A DNA stretch of 64,000 bases from Sphingopyxis sp. H053. Its GTDB lineage: Bacteria > Pseudomonadota > Alphaproteobacteria > Sphingomonadales > Sphingomonadaceae. The stretch covers positions 186,001 through 250,000 of the forward strand of contig NZ_LNRU01000005.1 in NCBI RefSeq assembly GCF_001468225.1, read 5' to 3'. This document shows positions 17,976-27,612 of the stretch, in pieces. Each line of letters starts with the position of its first letter. The first letter of the stretch is position 1. Made by a program: the position numbers and the translations under genes. Under the pieces are notes generated by a model. The model saw only the letters and a list, made by a program, of their open reading frames with translations, had not been told where the DNA came from and did no database searches.

Positions 17976-18749
17976 ATGCGGAAAACGTTCACCAGCCTTG
18001 CCTTGGCAGCAATGGCATCGCTCGGCCTTGCGCTGACGCCGCTTCCGGCAGCCGCGCAGATGCGCGAAGTCGATCCCAATAACACGGCGATCGATTCCGA
18101 TCTCGACAACCCGGCGCCGCCACCGGTATCGAGCGATTCGACGGCCGGCACATCCTACGACAGCGACCTTGCCACCGGCGACCAGCAGACCAGCGAGACG
18201 CCGCCCGTGGACGGCGCCGCGGCCGGCGCCGACGTTTCGGCGGCGACCGTCGTGGCGGCACCCGGCTCGACCTACAAGAAGGACGATCTGATCGGCGCCG
18301 CCGAAGGCGTGTTCGGCAAGGGCGCGCAAGGCCTTGCCGGGCTGATCGAGGATATTTTGAAGAAGCAGGGCGAACCCAACGCCTATATCGTCGGGCGCGA
18401 GGCCGGCGGCGCGCTCGTGCTCGGCGTGCGCTATGGCTCGGGCACGCTGCATCACAAGGTCGAGGGCGAGCTGCCCGCTTACTGGACCGGCCCGTCGATC
18501 GGGTTCGACGCCGGCGCCAATGCCGGCAACACCTTTGTCCTCGTCTATAACCTGTTCGACAGCGAGGATCTGTACAAGCGCTATCCCGCGGGTGAAGGCG
18601 CCGCCTATCTGGTCGGCGGCTTCAACGCGAGCTATATGCGCCGCGGCGACGTCGTCCTGATCCCGATCCGCGTCGGCGTCGGCGCGCGGCTTGGCGTGAA
18701 CGCCGGCTATATGAAGTTCCGCAAAAAACAGAACTGGGTGCCCTTTTAA
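17976..18749 (+). CDS. EipA-like envelope protein (DUF1134)
   Basis: A 257-residue periplasmic protein with signal peptide MRKTFTSLALAAMASLGLAL ending near AAAQ. A disordered, Asp- and Pro-rich region (residues about 35-90) leads to the DUF1134 domain: GREAGGALVLGVRYGSGTL, WTGPSIGFDAGANAGN, VYNLFDSEDLYKRYPAGEG and RVGVGARLGVNAGYMKF. The related EipA protein supports cell-envelope integrity in Brucella and Caulobacter; the same role is inferred here. I start at 17976 because GGGGGT lies upstream and the signal peptide begins there; a longer frame from 17784 adds unlike residues. Confidence 0.93.
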   Translation: MRKTFTSLALAAMASLGLALTPLPAAAQMREVDPNNTAIDSDLDNPAPPPVSSDSTAGTSYDSDLATGDQQTSETPPVDGAAAGADVSAATVVAAPGSTYKKDDLIGAAEGVFGKGAQGLAGLIEDILKKQGEPNAYIVGREAGGALVLGVRYGSGTLHHKVEGELPAYWTGPSIGFDAGANAGNTFVLVYNLFDSEDLYKRYPAGEGAAYLVGGFNASYMRRGDVVLIPIRVGVGARLGVNAGYMKFRKKQNWVPF

Positions 18750-18776
18750 GAACAACCCGCTTGCCACGGGGGCGAC

Positions 18777-18805
18777 AGCCCGCGCTTCGGCGCGGGCTTT
18801 TTCTT
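18777..18805 (+). terminator. Intrinsic terminator after the EipA gene
   Basis: A perfect 9-bp stem AGCCCGCGC/GCGCGGGCT with a TTCG tetraloop is followed by TTTTCTTT. It begins 27 bases after the stop codon. Confidence 0.92.
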
Positions 18806-18853
18806 TGCGCCGATGATAGGGCGTGGTCGCAGCTGATCGGGAGGATCGACGAC

Positions 18854-19231
18854 ATGACAACGCAACCTGCTGGCGGCCCGCATTATTCACCCTTCGCGGT
18901 CGGTGGCGGCCTCATTTTCGTGTCCGGGCAGCTGCCGCTGCTGCCGGGCCGCGATACGTCGCTGGCCGATGCCCCCTTCAGAGCGCAGGCGGAACAGACG
19001 CTCCAAAACCTGAAATCCGTCCTTCAGGACGCTGGCACGGATCTGACGCGGGTGATCAAGACGACCGTCTATCTCGGCGACATGGCCGACTGGGACGAAC
19101 TGGATGCGGTTTATGGCCAGTTTTTCGGGGCGACGCGCCCCGCGCGAAGCGTGGTCCCCACCGGCCCTCTGCATTTCGGCTTTCGGATCGAAATCGAAGC
19201 TATCGCCCTGGCGGCAAAGGGCGCCGCTTAG
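18854..19231 (+). CDS. RidA family protein (reactive imine deaminase)
   Basis: A 125-residue cytoplasmic protein that hydrolyses reactive enamine/imine intermediates such as 2-aminoacrylate. Family features are GGLIFVSGQLPLLPG near the N-terminus, AQAEQTLQNLKSVLQDAGTDL in the middle, and the C-terminal RPARSVVPTG with the conserved catalytic Arg. The start MTTQPAGGPHYSPF is preceded by GGGAGGATC. It ends tail-to-tail with apt, overlapping it by four bases. Confidence 0.92.
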   Translation: MTTQPAGGPHYSPFAVGGGLIFVSGQLPLLPGRDTSLADAPFRAQAEQTLQNLKSVLQDAGTDLTRVIKTTVYLGDMADWDELDAVYGQFFGATRPARSVVPTGPLHFGFRIEIEAIALAAKGAA

Positions 19232-19782
19232 TCGCCGTCGAACGCGATCAGCGTCTCGCAGGTCAGACCCGCAGCCTCGAGCCGCCGTGATCCGCCCAGA
19301 TCGGGCAGATCGATCACGAATAGTGCCGCCGCAACCTCAGCGCCGACGCTCCGCATCAACGCGGCGGTCGCGAGGATCGTGCCGCCGGTCGCCAGCAGGT
19401 CGTCGACAAGGACGACGCGGTGGCCGGGCAGCACCGCACCTTCGTGGAGTTCGAGGCGATCGACGCCATATTCGAGTTCATAGTCGACGCCGATGGTGAC
19501 GCCGGGGAGCTTGCCCGCCTTGCGCACGGGAACGACGCCAAGCCCCATCGCGGTCGCCATAGCCGCGCCGAACAGGAACCCGCGCGCCTCGACCGCGACG
19601 ATGAAATCGGGCCGATGGATCGTGGCGAGCGCGCTCAGTCGGCGCACGCTTTCGGCGAAACCAGCGGCGTCGCCGATCAGCGTCGTGATATCGCGGAATT
19701 GAATGCCCGGCTTTGGAAAGTCCGGGATGGTGCGGACGAGCGACGCGAGGTCGAGGTCCGGCTGGGGCGGGAGGGCGATCAT
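19228..19782 (-). CDS. apt: Adenine phosphoribosyltransferase
   Basis: Salvages adenine to AMP using PRPP. The 184-residue protein has the family start DLASLVRTIPDFPKPGIQFRD, the hood residues IVAVEARGFLFGAAMA and the PRPP-binding loop VVLVDDLLATGGTILAT. Length and motifs are normal. It lies downstream of the petABC genes on the same strand after a 24-base gap and may be cotranscribed. Confidence 0.97.
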   Translation of the reverse strand: MIALPPQPDLDLASLVRTIPDFPKPGIQFRDITTLIGDAAGFAESVRRLSALATIHRPDFIVAVEARGFLFGAAMATAMGLGVVPVRKAGKLPGVTIGVDYELEYGVDRLELHEGAVLPGHRVVLVDDLLATGGTILATAALMRSVGAEVAAALFVIDLPDLGGSRRLEAAGLTCETLIAFDGD

Positions 19783-19805
19783 GTTGGCCGCCCTCCCCTA
19801 CGCCC

Positions 19806-20618
19806 TCAATGTTTCTTGTCGGCCCAGATGTTCCGGTACGACAGGTACGTCAGCACGGTGAAGATCAGCAGGAAGAAGAAGACTGCATAACCCACCTGGA
19901 TGCGCTTGATCAGCTTCGGCTCGGCCGTCCAGACGAGGAACGCCGTGACGTCCTTCGACATCTGGTCGACGGTCGCCTTGGTGCCATCGGCATATGTGAC
20001 CTGGTTCGGAGCCAGCGGCGGGGCCATCGCGAGGTTGAGGTTCGCGAAATAGGGGTTGTAGTGCAGCCCCGTGCCCGGCTTCAGTTCTGCCGGCAGATTC
20101 TTCGGTGGGTTCTGGAAGCCCGTCAGCAGCGAATAGACATAATCCTTGCCGCCTTCGCGCGCCTTGGTGATCAGCGAGAGATCGGGCGGCAGCGCGTTGT
20201 TGTTCGCGGCGCGCGCGGCGACTTCGTTCGCATAGGGCGACGGGAAATAATCCGACGGCAGGCCATCGCGCGTCGCCGGTTCACCCGTGTCGGGGTTGAC
20301 CGACGGAACCTGGAAGCCCTTGGCGAAGGTCTTGATCTGGCCTTCGGTGTAGCCGAGGTCCGCAATGTCGCGGAAGGCGACAAGATGCAGGCTGTGGCAG
20401 GCCGAGCAGACTTCCTTGTACACCTGCATCCCGCGCTGCAACTGCGCCTTGTCCCAATGCGGCAGGACGATGCCATCGCTGGCCAGCTTCAGATGCCGGG
20501 GGTGTTTGTGAAACTCGTGCGCAACATTGGCTTCATTGCTGAGCGGCGTCGTGAAGATCGCGAGCACCAGCGCGGTAATGAAACCGAGGCCGACGAGAAA
20601 ACCGAGCGGACGAACCAT
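19806..20618 (-). CDS. petC: Ubiquinol-cytochrome c reductase, cytochrome c1 subunit
   Basis: The cytochrome c1 of the respiratory bc1 complex, passing electrons from the Rieske protein to cytochrome c in the periplasm. The 270-residue protein has an N-terminal membrane segment (LGFLVGLGFITALVLAIFT), the haem motif CSACHSLH, FRDIADLGYTE, PDLSLITKAREGG and a C-terminal anchor (VGYAVFFFLLIFTVLTYLSY) ending in basic residues. It is the last gene of petABC. Confidence 0.97.
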   Translation of the reverse strand: MVRPLGFLVGLGFITALVLAIFTTPLSNEANVAHEFHKHPRHLKLASDGIVLPHWDKAQLQRGMQVYKEVCSACHSLHLVAFRDIADLGYTEGQIKTFAKGFQVPSVNPDTGEPATRDGLPSDYFPSPYANEVAARAANNNALPPDLSLITKAREGGKDYVYSLLTGFQNPPKNLPAELKPGTGLHYNPYFANLNLAMAPPLAPNQVTYADGTKATVDQMSKDVTAFLVWTAEPKLIKRIQVGYAVFFFLLIFTVLTYLSYRNIWADKKH

Positions 20619-20649
20619 GGCTGTATCAGCTCCTATTAAAGTCCGGCGC

Positions 20650-21936
20650 TCAGGCCGTTGCCGAAGCCGACGAGGTGTCGGTGGCGTGTTTGGCGAGGAC
20701 CGCTTCGGTGATCGAATTCGGCATCGGCAGCGGGCGTTCGATCCGCGACACGATCGGCAGGATCACCAGGAAGTGGGCGAAGTAATAGATCGCGCCCAGC
20801 TGGCTGAGGATCACCCACGGCTGTTCCGCCGGCTGCATGCCGCACCAGCCGAGAAGCAGCACGTCGACGACGAGGATCCAGAAGAAGATGCGGTACAGCG
20901 GACGATAGTTCGACGACTTGATCGGCGAGCTGTCGAGCCAGGGCAGGAAGAACAGCAGCGCGATCGAAGCGAACATCGCGATGACGCCCCACAGCTTCGC
21001 GTCGATCCACAGGAAGTTGAAGGTGAACGCCTTCAGGATCGCGTAGAAGGGCAGGAAGTACCATTCGGGAACGATATGCGCCGGGGTCGAAAGCGAGTTC
21101 GCCGGGATATAATTGTCCGCATGGCCGAGCGTGTTCGGGCTGAAGAAGGTCAGCGCGACGAAGATCAGCAGGAAGATGCCGACGCCGAAGCCGTCCTTCG
21201 CGGTGTAATAGGGGTGGAACGGGACGGTGTCCTGTTCGTCCTTCACCTCGATGCCCGTCGGGTTCGACGAACCCGGGATGTGCAGCGCCCAGATGTGCAG
21301 GATGATGACACCCAGGATCACGAACGGCAGCAGATAGTGCAGCGAGAAGAAGCGGTTGAGCGTGGCGTTGTCGGGGACGAAGCCGCCGAGCAGCCATTCG
21401 CGCACCGGTTCGCCGACGATCGGTATCGCCGAGAAGAAGCCGGTGATCACCTGCGCGCCCCAGAAGCTCATCTGGCCCCACGGAAGCACATAGCCCATGA
21501 AGGCTGTCGCCATCATGAGGAGGAAGATCACGACGCCGAGCAGCCACACCATTTCGCGCGGCGCCTTGTACGAACCGTAATAGAGGCCGCGGAAGATGTG
21601 CAGATAGACGACGATGAAGAACATGCTCGCGCCGTTCATATGCGCGTAGCGGATGAACCAGCCGGCGTTCACGTCGCGCATGATATGCTCGACCGAATTG
21701 AACGCGACGCTCGCGTTCGCGGCATAGTGCATCGCCAGAACGATACCGGTGATGATCTGGATCATCAGCGCGGCGCCGGCGAGGACGCCGAAGTTCCAGA
21801 AATAGTTGAGATTGCGCGGGACCGGATAGCCGGGGCCCGTGGCGTTATAGACGAGGCGCGGAATCGGCAGCTTCTCGTCCATCCACTTCATCAGCGGATG
21901 CGTCGGCTCATAGGGCTTGGCCCAGGGAAAGCTCAT
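20650..21936 (-). CDS. petB: Cytochrome b subunit of the bc1 complex
   Basis: The 428-residue polytopic core of the bc1 complex with eight membrane helices. Haem-ligating histidines are visible in [16 protein letters not shown] and [13 protein letters not shown], with the second pair in [21 protein letters not shown]. The quinol-site PEWY motif is in [18 protein letters not shown]. Length is normal for alphaproteobacteria. It lies 13 bases after petA and 31 bases before petC. Confidence 0.98.
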   Translation of the reverse strand: MSFPWAKPYEPTHPLMKWMDEKLPIPRLVYNATGPGYPVPRNLNYFWNFGVLAGAALMIQIITGIVLAMHYAANASVAFNSVEHIMRDVNAGWFIRYAHMNGASMFFIVVYLHIFRGLYYGSYKAPREMVWLLGVVIFLLMMATAFMGYVLPWGQMSFWGAQVITGFFSAIPIVGEPVREWLLGGFVPDNATLNRFFSLHYLLPFVILGVIILHIWALHIPGSSNPTGIEVKDEQDTVPFHPYYTAKDGFGVGIFLLIFVALTFFSPNTLGHADNYIPANSLSTPAHIVPEWYFLPFYAILKAFTFNFLWIDAKLWGVIAMFASIALLFFLPWLDSSPIKSSNYRPLYRIFFWILVVDVLLLGWCGMQPAEQPWVILSQLGAIYYFAHFLVILPIVSRIERPLPMPNSITEAVLAKHATDTSSASATA

Positions 21937-21949
21937 CTTATCTCGCTCC

Positions 21950-22507
21950 TCAGCCGATCGTCACGACGGTGTCGCTGTTGAATTCATAGGGCGGCACAAC
22001 CAGATTCTTGGGTGCCGGCCCCTTACGGATGCGCGCCGCGGTGTCATAGTGCGAACCGTGGCACGGGCAGAAATAACCGCCGAAATCGCCTTTGTTCTCG
22101 CCCTCGGCCGCACCGAGCGGCACGCAACCGAGGTGCGTGCAGACGCCCAGCGTGATCAGCCAGTTTTCCTTGCCGGGCTTGGTGCGCTGGTCGATCGTTT
22201 CAGGATCGCGCAGGTCGCCCAGCGGAACCGCCTTGGCTTCGGCGATCTCCTTGGCGACGAGGTTGCGCACGAACACCGGCTGCTTGCGCCAGCTGGTCTT
22301 GATCGCCTGGCCAGGCTGGATCGCCGAAATGTCGATTTCGGTCGTCGACAGCGCGAGCACGTCGGCCGACGGGTTCATCTGGTTGAGCAGCGGCAGCACC
22401 ACGGCGACCGCACCGACACCAGCGAAACTCACCGCCGCAATATTGATGAAATCCCGGCGGCGTACGCCATCCTCGATACCGGCGTTGAGTTCAGATTCAC
22501 TGGCCAT
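21950..22507 (-). CDS. petA: Rieske iron-sulfur subunit of the bc1 complex
   Basis: Carries the 2Fe-2S centre that takes electrons from ubiquinol. The 185-residue protein has a twin-arginine-like start ([20 protein letters not shown]) with the membrane helix, and both cluster motifs CTHLGC and [10 protein letters not shown] use the ATG at 22507 ([13 protein letters not shown]), preceded by GGGC, rather than the frame's earlier start at 22537. It begins the petABC operon and diverges from trmL. Confidence 0.97.
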   Translation of the reverse strand: MASESELNAGIEDGVRRRDFINIAAVSFAGVGAVAVVLPLLNQMNPSADVLALSTTEIDISAIQPGQAIKTSWRKQPVFVRNLVAKEIAEAKAVPLGDLRDPETIDQRTKPGKENWLITLGVCTHLGCVPLGAAEGENKGDFGGYFCPCHGSHYDTAARIRKGPAPKNLVVPPYEFNSDTVVTIG

Positions 22508-22729
22508 TCGACTGCCCTTGCATGGGTGAACTAACAAAAGTTCTCGAAGTTATGGCCGCCCTGTTGCACGCGCACGAAAGCGCACAACCCGGCGGCCCCT
22601 CCGGGAATTGCGGGCCTGATAGCCGCACTGTCCGGGCTTGCCAACAGGCAATTTCCGCATAACGCACTGTACCAAGCGACGGCCGCCAAGCCTCTCGATT
22701 CCCGGCGCCTTCGCCTTTATGGGGGCACC

Positions 22730-23188
22730 ATGGAAATCGCCCTGTTTCAGCCGGACATCGCCGGTAATGTCGGCACCATATTGCGCACCGCCGCCTGCTT
22801 CGGCGCGCCCGCGCATATCATCGAGCCATGCGGATTCCCGTTTGGCGACGCCGCGCTGAAGCGCGCGGGAATGGATTATGCGGTGCGCGCCAATGTGCGC
22901 CGGCACGCCGATTGGAATGACTTCATGCACTGGCGCGCCGAGGCGGCTCGGAGGCTCGTACTGTTGACCACCGCGGGGGCGACGCCCCTGCCCGCCTTTA
23001 CGTTCGAGCCCGGCGACCTGCTGTTGCTCGGCGCCGAATCCTCGGGCGTGCCGCCTTATGTCCATGATGCGGCCACGGCACGGGTCGCAATTCCCATGCG
23101 TGAGGGCTTTCGCTCCTTGAATGTCGCGGTCGCGGCTGGCATCGCGCTCGCCGAAGCGCTCAGGCAAACGAAAGGCTTTCCGGCATGA
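22730..23188 (+). CDS. trmL: tRNA (cytidine(34)-2'-O)-methyltransferase
   Basis: A SPOUT-fold methylase that modifies the wobble base of tRNA-Leu with S-adenosylmethionine. The 152-residue protein begins MEIALFQPDIAGNVGTILRT and has the SPOUT knot motifs LLLLGAESSGVPPYVHD and RSLNVAVAAGIALAEAL. The gene is preceded by GGGGGCACC. It overlaps hemF by four bases (ATGA). Confidence 0.95.
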   Translation: MEIALFQPDIAGNVGTILRTAACFGAPAHIIEPCGFPFGDAALKRAGMDYAVRANVRRHADWNDFMHWRAEAARRLVLLTTAGATPLPAFTFEPGDLLLLGAESSGVPPYVHDAATARVAIPMREGFRSLNVAVAAGIALAEALRQTKGFPA

Positions 23189-24045
23189 TCTCGCTCGACC
23201 CGCAGCAACAGACGGCACGTAACTGGTTCGAATCGCTCCGCGACCGGATCTGCGCCGAATTCGAGAAGATCGAGGCCGAGGCCGGCAGCGACGCGCGCTT
23301 TGCCTATACGCCGTGGGACCGCGAGGCCGATGGGCTGGCGCCGGGCGAAGGCGGCGGCGGCGTGCGCGGCGTGATGACGGGCAAAGTGTTCGAAAAGGTC
23401 GGCGTCAACGTATCGACCGTCGCGGGCGAGTTTGCCCCCGACTTTGCCGGGTCGATCCATGGCGCGGGCGAAGACCCGAGCTTCTTCGCGACCGGAATCA
23501 GCCTTGTCGCGCATATGGCGAACCCGCACGTTCCCGCGGTGCATATGAACACGCGCTTCCTTGCGACGACAAAGCGCTGGTTCGGCGGCGGCGCCGATCT
23601 CAACCCGCCGATTCCCTATGCCGAGGACACCGACGCCTTTCACGCGCGGCTGCGCGCCGCCTGCGCGCCCTTTGGCCCCGACGTTTACGAACGTTACGCC
23701 AAATGGGCCGAGGATTATTTCTATATCCCGCATCGCGGCGTCCATCGCGGCGTCGGCGGGATTTTCTACGACCATCTCGAATGCGGCGACGATGCCGAGT
23801 TCGACCGAAACTTCCAGCTGACGCAGGCGGTCGGTGAAGCCTTTCTCGACATCTTCCCGCAGATCGTGCGGCGCCGGATGGGCCTGCCCTTTACCGAGGC
23901 CGAGCGCGAGGAACAGCTCATCTGGCGCGGGCGTTATGCCGAATTCAACCTCGTCTATGACCGCGGAACTTTGTTCGGCCTGAAGACCGGGGGCAATATC
24001 GACGCGATCCTGATGAGCCTGCCGCCGCTCGCCAAATGGAACTGA
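23185..24045 (+). CDS. hemF: Oxygen-dependent coproporphyrinogen-III oxidase
   Basis: Oxidatively decarboxylates coproporphyrinogen III to protoporphyrinogen IX in haem synthesis. The 286-residue protein has family motifs GVMTGKVFEKVGVNVSTV, PAVHMNTRF, WFGGGADLNPPIPY, HRGVHRGVGGIFYDHLE and RYAEFNLVYDRGTLFGLKTG. Translationally coupled to trmL. Supplies haem in aerobic growth, consistent with the nearby bc1 genes and RTX peroxidase, although no direct link is shown. Confidence 0.98.
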   Translation: MISLDPQQQTARNWFESLRDRICAEFEKIEAEAGSDARFAYTPWDREADGLAPGEGGGGVRGVMTGKVFEKVGVNVSTVAGEFAPDFAGSIHGAGEDPSFFATGISLVAHMANPHVPAVHMNTRFLATTKRWFGGGADLNPPIPYAEDTDAFHARLRAACAPFGPDVYERYAKWAEDYFYIPHRGVHRGVGGIFYDHLECGDDAEFDRNFQLTQAVGEAFLDIFPQIVRRRMGLPFTEAEREEQLIWRGRYAEFNLVYDRGTLFGLKTGGNIDAILMSLPPLAKWN

Positions 24046-24051
24046 CATAGA

Positions 24052-24082
24052 AAAGGGCGCCCCGTTGCCGGAGGCGCCCTTT
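24052..24082. terminator. Bidirectional intrinsic terminator
   Basis: A perfect 10-bp stem AAAGGGCGCC/GGCGCCCTTT with an 11-base loop lies between the convergent hemF and membrane-protein genes. It has T residues after the stem on the plus strand and the mirrored A residues serve the minus strand. Confidence 0.88.
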
Positions 24083-24102
24083 CTAATTTCCGTTGGCGCA
24101 GA

Positions 24103-24984
24103 TCAGGCGAAAACGTCCCCCGATGCGCGCGGTGAGAGGGCGCGATAAACGCCGACCGGCATCGAGAAGGAAATCATGATGACCGGCAGGTAGACGACCG
24201 CGGCCATGACGATCATCGTCAAAATCGCGCCCACCGCCGAACCGCCGAGAATCGCGCCCAGAACGCCGCCGAAGATCAGGCCCGCGATCATTGCATAGAT
24301 GAATATGCCGATCGTGAAGAGCAGATAGAAGCCGACGATCGTCCACTGCGAGGGACCCGTCAGCCGCCACGATTCACCGAGGCCCGTCACCGGATTGCGC
24401 GTCAGCTGATTGGCCATGACAGGACCGGCAACCAGAAAACGCCCCTGCACCCACAGCAGGAAAACGATCATCGCGACGTAGAGGATGATCATCAGGAAGA
24501 TCGCGCCGCCGCCGATCGCGCCCGCCCCGCCCGATTCCAGCGCCGCCGGGGAGAAAGCCCCCATGCCGCCGAGTGCCGCGCCGAAAATCAGCGTCAGGAC
24601 GAACATGATGATGAAGATGACGATATAGGCGGCGATCATCACTACGAACATGCCAAAGGCCAGCGCCGGCCCGGCCTGAAACGCCCAGGCGAAATTCGGC
24701 GCCTCTCCGGGATACATGCCGCCGCGCCAGATGAGCATCGAAACGCCGTAAAAAATCACAGCCGCGACCAGCGCGAAAAGAGCAATCTTGCCGAACGCGC
24801 CCATCACGAGCGACGGGTCGTTGGGCGCCAGCGCCATTGCCGAGAAAGTCGATCCAAGGAGCAGATAACCGAGCAGACCGACGACGAGCAGCGCCCCGCC
24901 CATCCAGATCAGCATCTGCATCCAATTCGCCTTTAGAAACGCGAAGGTTTCCGAGAAGGCTGCTCCGATACTCATTTTCGTCAT
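24103..24984 (-). CDS. Polytopic membrane protein, function unknown
   Basis: A 293-residue inner-membrane protein with about six hydrophobic helices (for example LIWMGGALLVVGLLGYLLLG, IALFALVAAVIFYGVSMLIW and YVAMIVFLLWVQGRFLVAG). The pattern AFSETFAFLKANW at the start and a middle LTGPSQWTIVGFYLL resemble YciC/glycerophosphodiester phosphodiesterase membrane-domain proteins, which share a similar fold with the neighbouring gene. I start at the ATG at 24984 because GGGGGAAG precedes it. It probably arose with the next upstream gene by duplication, but the two now differ strongly. No enzymatic motif is visible. Confidence 0.8.
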   Translation of the reverse strand: MTKMSIGAAFSETFAFLKANWMQMLIWMGGALLVVGLLGYLLLGSTFSAMALAPNDPSLVMGAFGKIALFALVAAVIFYGVSMLIWRGGMYPGEAPNFAWAFQAGPALAFGMFVVMIAAYIVIFIIMFVLTLIFGAALGGMGAFSPAALESGGAGAIGGGAIFLMIILYVAMIVFLLWVQGRFLVAGPVMANQLTRNPVTGLGESWRLTGPSQWTIVGFYLLFTIGIFIYAMIAGLIFGGVLGAILGGSAVGAILTMIVMAAVVYLPVIMISFSMPVGVYRALSPRASGDVFA

Positions 24985-25093
24985 GTCACTTCCCCCTGTT
25001 TTTAAACCAGACACTCACTCCATCCAAGGCGGGCAAAAGCCTGACCGGCTTCGCCCATTTGCGACACATCATTCTTATTGGCGGTGACCCGCA

Positions 25094-25831
25094 TCACTTG
25101 AACACATCGGACGATGCAAGCTGGCGATAGGCAGCCGCCGAAACGGCAATCGACGCCAGGCTGCCGACGGCGCTGAAAACAGCTTCGATGAAGCCGCCCA
25201 GCATCCGCCCGAACCCCGGTTCGCTTCCCGCGATGACCGAGACGATGCCCCCGATGATCAACGCCGCGATCACGATCACCAGCGCGACGAGGAACAGGAA
25301 AAAGAAGATCGCCCAACCATTGCCTCGCGTGAGGTCCCAGCTCGTCCGGATCGCTTCGAAGGGGTTGTAGAGGCTGCGGTCGGCGACGGCCGGCGCGACC
25401 AGCGCGAGACGCCCGACCAGATAGAGGCCCGGGACGAGAAGGAGGAGAAAACCCAGGCCGATCGCGATGCCGCATACTATCTGGATCGCGATCATCGTCG
25501 GGAAGACCATGAGCGCGAAGGTCAGCGCCTCGCCGACGCTGGTCCCGGTCCGCGACAGCCACAGCCGCAGGATTCCCGCCGTGCCGATGAGCGCAGATAG
25601 CGCGATCGCCAGTTGTCCCGGAATCATCTGGCGAAAGCTTTCGCGAAACGTCTCCATGACCTGATTGAAGTCAGCGCCCGCCGCGGGCTCGATCGGCACC
25701 GGGCCGAACCATGCGACCGCGAGCGCCGGCAGGAACAGGAAAACGCCGGCGATCGTGCCGACCAGCGCCGTGTGCGACTTCAGAAGTTGCAGCGTGTCGT
25801 CCCACGCGGCGCCCATGTCGAATTTTACCAT
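25094..25831 (-). CDS. Polytopic membrane protein, YciC-like
   Basis: A 245-residue inner-membrane protein starting at the ATG at 25831 ([20 protein letters not shown]), preceded by GGGGTATC. It has about six helices, among them [15 protein letters not shown] and [20 protein letters not shown], the latter close to the YciC family pattern, with [20 protein letters not shown] typical of the glycerophosphodiester phosphodiesterase membrane domain. Role unknown; its neighbour downstream has the same architecture. A longer frame to 25996 crosses into the lipB promoter and is unlikely. Confidence 0.82.
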   Translation of the reverse strand: MVKFDMGAAWDDTLQLLKSHTALVGTIAGVFLFLPALAVAWFGPVPIEPAAGADFNQVMETFRESFRQMIPGQLAIALSALIGTAGILRLWLSRTGTSVGEALTFALMVFPTMIAIQIVCGIAIGLGFLLLLVPGLYLVGRLALVAPAVADRSLYNPFEAIRTSWDLTRGNGWAIFFFLFLVALVIVIAALIIGGIVSVIAGSEPGFGRMLGGFIEAVFSAVGSLASIAVSAAAYRQLASSDVFK

Positions 25832-25964
25832 TGATACCCCGTCATTTTTTCGATTTCCCAGTTGCGGCGAAGGTGACGATCTTCGGCGCTCCTGTCCACC
25901 CCTGTCGGCAAGCGCTACGGAGGGTCTTGCGCGAGGCGCCGCGGCGCGCCAGATAGCCCGCGCA

Positions 25965-26618
25965 ATGCCCCCCCTTTCCCCGCCCGAATGGACCATCAGT
26001 CCCGGCCTGACCGATTATGATGCGGCGCTCGCCGATATGGAGACGCGCGCCGCCGCGATCCATGCCGGCGAGGCGGGCGAGCGCATCTGGCTGATCGAGC
26101 ATCCACCGCTTTATACCGCGGGAACGAGCGCCGATCCCGCCGAGCTGCTCAATCCGCAATTTCCGGTTTATGATGCCGGGCGTGGCGGCCGCTACACCTA
26201 TCATGGCCCGGGCCAGCGCGTCGGCTATGTCCAGCTCGACCTGACGAAACGCGGGCGCGACGTGCGGGCCTATGTCTCCGCGCTCGAAGGCTGGGTGATC
26301 GACGCGCTCGCGCTGCTCGGCGTCGAGGCGCGCCGTGCCGAGGGGCGCATCGGCATCTGGACCGACGACGCCGACGGCCGCGAGGCCAAGATCGGGGCGA
26401 TCGGGGTGCGCGTGAAGCGGTGGGTGACGATGCACGGCTTTTCGCTCAACGTCGCGCCCGATCTTGCGCATTTCGGCGGCATCGTGCCGTGCGGCATCGC
26501 CGAATTTCCGGTGACGAGCCTCGCCGCGCTGGGCCGGGCCGCATCCTTTGCCGAGGTCGACGCGGCGCTTGTGCAAACGTTTCCCGCCTTTCTCGACAAG
26601 CTTTCGCCGAAGGACTAG
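25965..26618 (+). CDS. lipB: Octanoyltransferase LipB
   Basis: Transfers octanoyl from acyl carrier protein to lipoyl domains, the first step of lipoate synthesis. The start [14 protein letters not shown] gives 217 residues. Key motifs: [20 protein letters not shown], the catalytic Lys in [13 protein letters not shown] and the catalytic Cys in [10 protein letters not shown]. The open frame extends 300 bases upstream but overlaps the divergent gene and lacks family residues. Confidence 0.96.
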   Translation: MPPLSPPEWTISPGLTDYDAALADMETRAAAIHAGEAGERIWLIEHPPLYTAGTSADPAELLNPQFPVYDAGRGGRYTYHGPGQRVGYVQLDLTKRGRDVRAYVSALEGWVIDALALLGVEARRAEGRIGIWTDDADGREAKIGAIGVRVKRWVTMHGFSLNVAPDLAHFGGIVPCGIAEFPVTSLAALGRAASFAEVDAALVQTFPAFLDKLSPKD

Positions 26619-26627
26619 GAACGCCGC

Positions 26628-26972
26628 ATGACCCGCACCCTTCTCGCATCGCTCTCCCTGCTCGCGCTCGCTGCCTGTGGCGGCGGCGACACCGCCGGCA
26701 AGTCGACGACCAAGCTCGACGCGGTCGAGGTCCAGCCCGGATCGGTGAGCGATTCGATGATCATCCTCGACGACGCGGTCAGCGATGGCACGGCGGTCGA
26801 CAACAGCGTTCCCGACGACGGCACGAAAAAGGATGCGGCGAAGACCGACGAAGCGGATACTGCAGATGAGGCGGCGCCCGCAAGCGAAGCCGACGACGAT
26901 CCCGATGCGGTCGACATGCCCGTCGCGAAAAAGGCGATCACCGCCGATCCCGCCGCGAAAAAGGGCGAATAA
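26628..26972 (+). CDS. Small acidic lipoprotein
   Basis: A 114-residue protein with a lipoprotein signal peptide (MTRTLLASLSLLALAACGGG, lipobox LAAC). The mature part is highly acidic and low in complexity, rich in Asp, Ala and Lys (DAAKTDEADTADEAAPASEA), and looks disordered. It follows lipB by nine bases and may be cotranscribed. No function can be assigned; it does not resemble a known enzyme. Confidence 0.78.
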   Translation: MTRTLLASLSLLALAACGGGDTAGKSTTKLDAVEVQPGSVSDSMIILDDAVSDGTAVDNSVPDDGTKKDAAKTDEADTADEAAPASEADDDPDAVDMPVAKKAITADPAAKKGE

Positions 26973-26975
26973 ACC

Positions 26976-27608
26976 CTAACGCAGCCCCAGATTTTTGTGC
27001 GTCTGCAGCGACAGGCGCCAGCGCGGATCGTCCATCACCAGATCGATGCACGCCTGCACATTGGCGGCGGCGTGCGGATCGTCGAGCGGCTGGACAAGCA
27101 GATGCTTGAAATCGAGCGTCGCAAGCCGCGCGACATCGCTGCCCGGTTGCGGCCAGACGAGTTTCAATTCGTCGCCGCTCGTTTGCACCAGATCACTGCC
27201 CGCCTTAGGGCTGACGCAGATCCAGTCGATGCTGCGCGGGACCGGGAAGGTGCCGTTGCTTTCGATCGCGATCGTGAAGCCGCGCTCGTGCAGCGCGTCG
27301 ATCAGCGCCGCGTCGACCTGCAGCATCGGCTCGCCGCCGGTGAGCACGACATAGCGGTCATCGCGGCCCTGCCCCCAGCTTTCGGCGATGACATCGGCCA
27401 GCGCGCCCGCCGTTTTATATTTTCCGCCCAACGTCCCGTCGGTGCCAACGAAATCGGTGTCGCAGAACTGGCAGACCGCCTTGGCGCGATCCTTCTCGCG
27501 CCCCGTCCACAGATTGCAGCCGGCAAAGCGGCAGAAGACGGCACGGCGCCCTGCCTGCGCACCCTCACCCTGCAGGGTAAGGAAAATCTCTTTGACGGCG
27601 TAGGTCAT
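26976..27608 (-). CDS. queE: 7-carboxy-7-deazaguanine synthase QueE
   Basis: A radical-SAM enzyme that makes the deazaguanine core of queuosine. The 210-residue protein has the cluster cysteines as C-X14-C-X2-C (FAGC...VCQFCDTDF), the less common spacing found in Gram-negative QueE proteins, plus YVVLTGGEPMLQVD, TIAIESNGTFPVP and ICVSPKAG. It lies four bases after queC on the same strand. Confidence 0.96.
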   Translation of the reverse strand: MTYAVKEIFLTLQGEGAQAGRRAVFCRFAGCNLWTGREKDRAKAVCQFCDTDFVGTDGTLGGKYKTAGALADVIAESWGQGRDDRYVVLTGGEPMLQVDAALIDALHERGFTIAIESNGTFPVPRSIDWICVSPKAGSDLVQTSGDELKLVWPQPGSDVARLATLDFKHLLVQPLDDPHAAANVQACIDLVMDDPRWRLSLQTHKNLGLR

Positions 27609-27612
27609 CGGC